17,811 nucleotides of DNA from MGBC108787 sp964591225 (GTDB lineage: Bacteria > Bacillota_I > Bacilli_A > RF39 > UBA660), in assembly GCA_964591225.1 (NCBI GenBank), contig CAZQAO010000017.1, positions 1 through 17,811 of the forward strand, given 5' to 3'. Below, one piece after another: positions 15,218 through 17,811 of this stretch. A program made the translations under genes and the position numbers. How positions within the stretch are numbered: position 1 is the stretch's first letter; each line of letters opens with the position of its first letter. Under the pieces are notes generated by a model. The model saw nothing but the letters and a program-made list of their open reading frames with translations. It did not search any database and had not been told where the DNA came from.

Positions 15218-16186
15218 TCACTTCTTAATTAATGTATAAAATTTAATAATTTTATTTTTATCCCAATTCATAACTTTGCAATATATTCCATTATGATTTC
15301 TATAATTTCCAGTCTTGCAACCATTACATTCATTTTTTGTTTCTACATCTCCAAACAATGTATGTTCTTTAATTATTTCATTCTTACAACTATTTGGAAT
15401 TACAAACTTTAAACCATCCATTTGCCAAATGTTCCAACTAATAATTTGAGCAATTTGTTTTATCAAATCAATTGATGGTTTTTTATTAAATTTACTTTTA
15501 TAATAATCGATATAAGAATATAAAATATTTTCTCTTGCAAGTAAAACATTATCTCCTTGCCAATCATAACCATATATACTTTTAACTGCAATGATAGACC
15601 ACTCAATCCATTCATTTTCTATATCTACATTTTCAGATAATACTCTCAGTTTTCTATCTAGTAAACCTATTCTTTCTTTGATTTTAATACTTTTTCCTGT
15701 AACCGTATCATAACGACTTACAAGATAAGGCGCTTCCCCACAAGAGATTTCTAGTCTTAAACTTTTTATGTAATCTTGCCAAGTTTTATTACTAGGAAAC
15801 TCAATTTTATTTTCATTAGTTATCCATTTTTTTTGTTCTGACTTATTAAATACATTTTTTTTACCAAACCATTCATCATCAGCTAAATTATTTTGTTCAT
15901 TACATATCCAAGATGGTGTAAATACTTCTGCACTATCCTTAATTCTTTTGATTTTTTCATTCGAATTTTTTCTTGAACGTGGTTTTATAATATCACCATG
16001 AATTCCTGTAATTTTATTTATAGTTATTTCATCATCAAAGTTAAAACCATTACCATGTTCTTTGTAGTTATCAGAAGCCCATATAATATTTTTTTTAGTA
16101 GTATTATCATAAAGCAATGTAGACAATATTTCATTATTAGCTTGTAATAAATTATCTTCTTTAATATCAACTAATTCATTAAACAT
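15218..16186 (-). CDS. Restriction-modification subunit, methyltransferase-like without NPPY, 322 aa
   Basis: This matches, from memory, the family annotated as restriction endonuclease subunit M that travels with Eco57I-type methylase/helicase proteins. Visible motifs are IIWASDNY (34-41), AEVFTPSWICNEQNN (86-100), SAM-site-like LEISCGEAPYLVSRYD (145-160), YGYDWQGDN (205-213) followed by LAREN, and WNIWQMDGL (251-259). These resemble motifs I to III of HsdM-type methylases, but the chain ends without the catalytic NPPY. Three C-terminal cysteines (287, 290, 303) could bind zinc. It probably works as a partner of the 1359-aa protein, for DNA recognition or modification (inference). ATG 16186 has a perfect AGGAGGTG with a 7-base spacer. 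A decayed homologue of its N-terminus is at 1283-1411. Confidence 0.82.
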   Translation of the reverse strand: MFNELVDIKEDNLLQANNEILSTLLYDNTTKKNIIWASDNYKEHGNGFNFDDEITINKITGIHGDIIKPRSRKNSNEKIKRIKDSAEVFTPSWICNEQNNLADDEWFGKKNVFNKSEQKKWITNENKIEFPSNKTWQDYIKSLRLEISCGEAPYLVSRYDTVTGKSIKIKERIGLLDRKLRVLSENVDIENEWIEWSIIAVKSIYGYDWQGDNVLLARENILYSYIDYYKSKFNKKPSIDLIKQIAQIISWNIWQMDGLKFVIPNSCKNEIIKEHTLFGDVETKNECNGCKTGNYRNHNGIYCKVMNWDKNKIIKFYTLIKK

Positions 16187-16234
16187 TATATCACCTCCTG
16201 ATTGTGTAAAAAATTATAAAAACTTTACATAATT

Positions 16235-16263
16235 ATTATACTATAAAAACGAGTTATTTACTA
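16235..16263 (-). promoter_or_regulatory. Probable promoter of the R-M operon
   Basis: On the minus strand a perfect -10 TATAAT (16235-16240) lies 17 bases after a weak -35 TAGTAA (16258-16263), about 50 bases before the start codon of the 322-aa subunit. The spacer is ideal but the -35 matches consensus at only 3 of 6 positions. Confidence 0.4.
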
Positions 16264-16371
16264 TGATTACACTTTAAATAAAATAAATATTTTTGAGTAT
16301 GAAATTTGTTTTAACAATTTTAACTATTTGTTTTATTACTTTATTTTTTTATAATTTATTATATATAGAAA

Positions 16372-16415
16372 ACCGTATACGGTAATCCATATACCCGTAA
16401 AGGTAATATGGATTA
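16372..16415 (-). terminator. Hairpin cluster after the winged-helix gene
   Basis: TAATCCATAT (16383-16392) pairs perfectly with ATATGGATTA (16406-16415), which overlaps the stop codon of the winged-helix gene. Adjacent to it is the perfect 12-bp palindrome ACCGTATACGGT (16372-16383), followed on the minus strand by TTTTC. The direct repeat GGTAAT and the paired arms could instead be protein-binding sites such as an origin next to a replication-initiator-like gene. Confidence 0.45.
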
Positions 16416-16712
16416 ACTTTCATATGGTTTTTCATAAATTATATATTCATAATAAAATCTACCCGTTTCACTTCTTTTCTGAACCATTTTTAAATATTTA
16501 TATTTCTTCAACTCTTGTAAAATTTTTCTAATAGTTTCTTCGCTTTCAACGCTAATGCTAGAAAGTCCGACTAGTGAAAATTTCCAGTTATCAGATAAAG
16601 ATAACATCATAGATAATAGTCCTTTTGCTTTTAAACTTAATCTTCTATCTTTAAAATGATAATTACTCATCACAGTGTATCCTTCTTCTTTTTTTATCTT
16701 TTGTATTTTCAT
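16413..16712 (-). CDS. Winged-helix protein like the N-terminus of replication initiators, 99 aa
   Basis: The motif YTVMSNYHFKDRRLSLKAKG followed by LLSMMLSLSDNW and GLSSIS...IRKILQELKKYKYL is typical of the N-terminal winged-helix domain of plasmid, phage and integrative-element replication initiators. Those proteins usually continue for another 150 to 250 residues with a linker and a second domain. Here the chain ends after YEKPYES, right where the linker would begin. It may be a stand-alone DNA-binding regulator or a truncated initiator that has lost replication function. ATG 16712 has AAAGGAG about 10 bases upstream. The gene lies between Fic and the R-M operon, and a set of palindromes overlaps its 3' end. 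Confidence 0.8.
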   Translation of the reverse strand: MKIQKIKKEEGYTVMSNYHFKDRRLSLKAKGLLSMMLSLSDNWKFSLVGLSSISVESEETIRKILQELKKYKYLKMVQKRSETGRFYYEYIIYEKPYES

Positions 16713-16738
16713 TTATTTATTCTCCTTTTTCATAGTAA

Positions 16739-16766
16739 AAGAGTTTGCATTTTCACACAAACTCTT
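16739..16766 (-). terminator. Terminator of the Fic gene
   Basis: AAGAGTTTG and CAAACTCTT form a perfect 9-bp stem with a 10-base loop, just after the Fic stop. Four T residues follow on the minus strand. It separates Fic from the winged-helix gene, although the T-run is short. Confidence 0.6.
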
Positions 16767-16778
16767 ATCCTTAACTTT

Positions 16779-17591
16779 TTATATTTTTAAATCATCATTA
16801 CTTAATTTATTGTTTTTATTAAATAATAAATTTTCAAAAAACATAATTAAATACTTATTAGTTTCTTTAACCCCCTTATTATAATTAGTATAATTTGCTC
16901 TAACCAGAGCATTTCTAAAATATAAGGCATTTTCTTTAAATAATTCATTGTTTATATTAAAACCCATACTAATTAAATACTTTTGTATAAATACCGCTGT
17001 TGTTCTAGTATTACCTTCTTGAAATGGATGAACTTGCCATATTCTTGATGTGAATTCACTTATTCTATTTATTAATTCATCTTGATTAAATTTAGTATAA
17101 TCTATTTCTTTTTCCTCATTAAAATCATATTTTAATGTTTCTTCTATCAAATCAAAAGATTGATATTGAACTGTGCCTCCATCTAGTATTGGTTCATCTT
17201 TCGTAAAATTATAAGTTCTAAATACACCTGGATTATATTTTTTTCTATCCAAATTTATAAACAATCTTTTGTGATAATTCTTATAAGTTAAGAGGTCAAA
17301 TCTAAATGATTTATCACTTAATATTTCATATATAGCTGTTGCGACTTCATCAGCTTCTTCTTCATCATCATCTTCATAATTATCTTTATTTTTACTATAG
17401 TAAGAAGTAATTTCTTGTTTAACTTCTTGATAAGTTTTTTTGCCCTGTATATGCTCTTCAGATAAATTCTTCATATATTTAGAAGGTTTTAATCCGTCAA
17501 CATCTTGAAGGCCAAATGCTATATTCCAATATAATTGTTTAACCTTAGGATTTTGTTCTTCTTCAACTTTATCATAAGTTATTTCATCCAT
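16779..17591 (-). CDS. Fic family protein, 270 aa
   Basis: The core Fic motif HPFQEGNTRT is at residues 188-197, with the catalytic His188. Upstream LFINLD...NPGVFRTYNFTKDEPILDGGTVQYQSF (about 110-146) is the usual strand and flap region. Fic enzymes transfer AMP or related groups to hydroxyls of target proteins. The second Arg of the classical HxFxxGNxRxxR motif is replaced (RTTA), as I recall for this subgroup. The N-terminal helix LSEEHIQGKKT (43-53) sits where VbhA-like inhibitory segments (S...EG) are found in relatives, but here the Glu is Gln. Residues 66-82 are an acidic insert (DDDEEE). ATG 17591 has GGAGGTAA upstream and its own extended -10 promoter. Possible roles are toxin-like growth control or defence; the target cannot be read from sequence. 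Confidence 0.9.
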   Translation of the reverse strand: MDEITYDKVEEEQNPKVKQLYWNIAFGLQDVDGLKPSKYMKNLSEEHIQGKKTYQEVKQEITSYYSKNKDNYEDDDEEEADEVATAIYEILSDKSFRFDLLTYKNYHKRLFINLDRKKYNPGVFRTYNFTKDEPILDGGTVQYQSFDLIEETLKYDFNEEKEIDYTKFNQDELINRISEFTSRIWQVHPFQEGNTRTTAVFIQKYLISMGFNINNELFKENALYFRNALVRANYTNYNKGVKETNKYLIMFFENLLFNKNNKLSNDDLKI

Positions 17592-17618
17592 TAAAATTAC
17601 CTCCTTTTTTATAAATCT

Positions 17619-17627
17619 ATTATATCA
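17619..17627 (-). promoter_or_regulatory. Extended -10 promoter of the Fic gene
   Basis: On the minus strand TGATATAAT contains a perfect -10 TATAAT with the extended TG one base upstream. No good -35 is seen at 17 bases (GTGCTT). A short inverted repeat ATCAA/TTGAT overlaps the element. The ribosome binding site GGAGGTAA follows about 20 bases downstream. Confidence 0.5.
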
Positions 17628-17657
17628 AATTTTTGATGAATAAGCACTACTATACAG

Positions 17658-17811
17658 CTAATTAAGTATAGAATTTCTTTGATTTTTTATCTCAGTAAAA
17701 TAAGAGCTTATTAATGTCATACACCATCGCCATAATTTAATCACATAATACGCGTCCTCTCCCCCAGCATTTATGTGATTAGATAAAACAATTACTTTAG
17801 AATCATTACCA
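17658..17811 (-). pseudogene. Split amidase, fragment 5' of the element (start lies outside the window)
   Basis: The minus-strand frame entering at 17811 reads GNDSKVIVLSNHINAGG, the strand and loop holding the third zinc ligand (His in SNHINA) of Amidase_3 enzymes. At about 17762 the frame runs into element DNA and continues for about 35 unrelated codons (EDAYYVIKLWRW...) to TAG at 17658-17660. Its natural continuation is GGEGAEIVYPLR at 4979 and below. The promoter, signal peptide and first zinc ligands should lie to the right of this window. As integrated, the encoded protein would lack the catalytic Glu and all LysM domains. Confidence 0.85.
17738..17785 (-). other. Right attachment junction
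   Basis: On the plus strand the element half-site TAATCACATAATACGCGTCC spans 17738-17757. The proposed crossover dinucleotide (GG on the minus strand) is at 17762-17761. Host amidase codons SNHINAG follow beyond it. The host side also contains TAATCACATA, so this junction forms a 10-bp inverted repeat around the core. Confidence 0.75.

Larger units (their letters stand above)
4979..17762 (-). mobile_element. Complete serine-recombinase integrated element, about 12.8 kb, carrying R-M, KAP NTPase and Fic cargo
   Basis: The amidase reading frame is broken at 4979-4982 and resumes at 17762-17765. Joining the two host sides at a GG dinucleotide gives AAT GCT GGG GGT GGG GAA, that is NAGGGEGAEIVY in frame, as in intact Amidase_3 proteins. 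The two element ends contain matching 20-base half-sites in opposite orientation (4983-5002 and 17738-17757), and a large serine recombinase sits 96 bp inside the left end. All cargo genes run on the minus strand, the same direction as the interrupted host gene. No relaxase, coupling protein, type IV secretion or phage structural gene is present. It is therefore either an integrative element mobilised in trans or a non-mobilisable genomic island. The boundaries are a strong inference from sequence, not yet compared with an empty site. Confidence 0.85.

Noticed and set aside
7932..16186. Interpretation of the cargo as a BREX, DISARM or classical type I R-M system.
   Set aside because: No PglZ, BrxC-like, Drm or separate HsdS/HsdR genes; the nuclease, helicase and methylase are in one chain.
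16675..16884. Plus-strand open frame of 69 codons.
   Set aside because: It overlaps the Fic 3' end and the winged-helix start in antisense and crosses the Fic terminator hairpin.
4981..17757. Alternative crossover giving a perfectly symmetric GTCCGGAC centre with no spacer.
   Set aside because: It would restore the amidase out of frame, and the resulting 40-bp site is short for a serine-integrase attP.
4979..17762. Interpretation as an integrative conjugative element or a prophage.
   Set aside because: No relaxase, coupling protein, secretion ATPase, capsid, terminase or lysis gene is present between the two junctions.
4971..17768. Alternative crossover at the shared TGGGG (4977-4973 and 17766-17762).
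   Set aside because: It also keeps the frame but gives NAGEGAE, two glycines short of the amidase family pattern, and leaves the two half-sites asymmetrically spaced.
1..17811. CRISPR array, tRNA or rRNA genes.
   Set aside because: No regularly spaced repeats, and no cloverleaf or rRNA-like GC-rich segment was seen on either strand.

Overview
The window is very AT-rich DNA from a low-GC Gram-positive (Bacillota-type) bacterium. The evidence is strong AGGAGG-type ribosome binding sites, ATG/GTG/TTG starts, TGG used for Trp, TGA used as a stop, and a LysM-type N-acetylmuramoyl-L-alanine amidase. I cannot name the species. Every gene I can support lies on the minus strand.

Layout. (1) 1-4978 is host flank. 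It has a small unknown gene (103-480), 1.3 kb of gene relics and palindromes (481-1816), an AAA/DUF4143 ATPase (1817-3133), a second palindrome-rich spacer, and the C-terminal half of an amidase with five LysM domains (3828-5009). (2) 4979-17762 is, by my reading, one complete integrated element of about 12.8 kb. Going from its right end to its left end it carries a Fic protein, a short winged-helix replication-initiator-like protein, a two-gene restriction-modification operon (a 322-aa methyltransferase-like subunit and a 1359-aa GIY-YIG/helicase/adenine-methylase protein), a KAP-family P-loop NTPase with two membrane segments, a noncoding stretch with a small GC-rich hairpin island, a duplicated-domain DNA-binding-like protein, a 30-codon ORF and a large serine recombinase. 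(3) 17763-17811 is host flank again and holds the N-terminal side of the same amidase, whose coding reads SNHINAG up to the junction.

The key inference is that the element cut the amidase gene inside its Gly-rich loop. Removing the element at a GG dinucleotide restores an in-frame NAGGGEGAEIVY, which is typical for this amidase family. The two element ends then join into a 48-bp site with two 20-bp imperfect inverted half-sites around an 8-bp spacer, as expected for a serine-integrase attP. The recombinase lies directly beside one end.

How the parts may work together: the recombinase moves the element, and the DNA-binding-like protein, the 30-aa ORF or the winged-helix protein could control excision or replication. 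The cargo (Fic, R-M pair, KAP NTPase) looks like an anti-phage and host-interaction load. No relaxase or conjugation gene is present, so any transfer would need help in trans; the hairpin island at 7598-7669 is a candidate origin of transfer. The host flank also holds a decayed copy of the start of the same R-M subunit gene (1283-1411), cut off exactly where a dispersed repeat begins. All family assignments come from reading motifs by eye; no database search was run.
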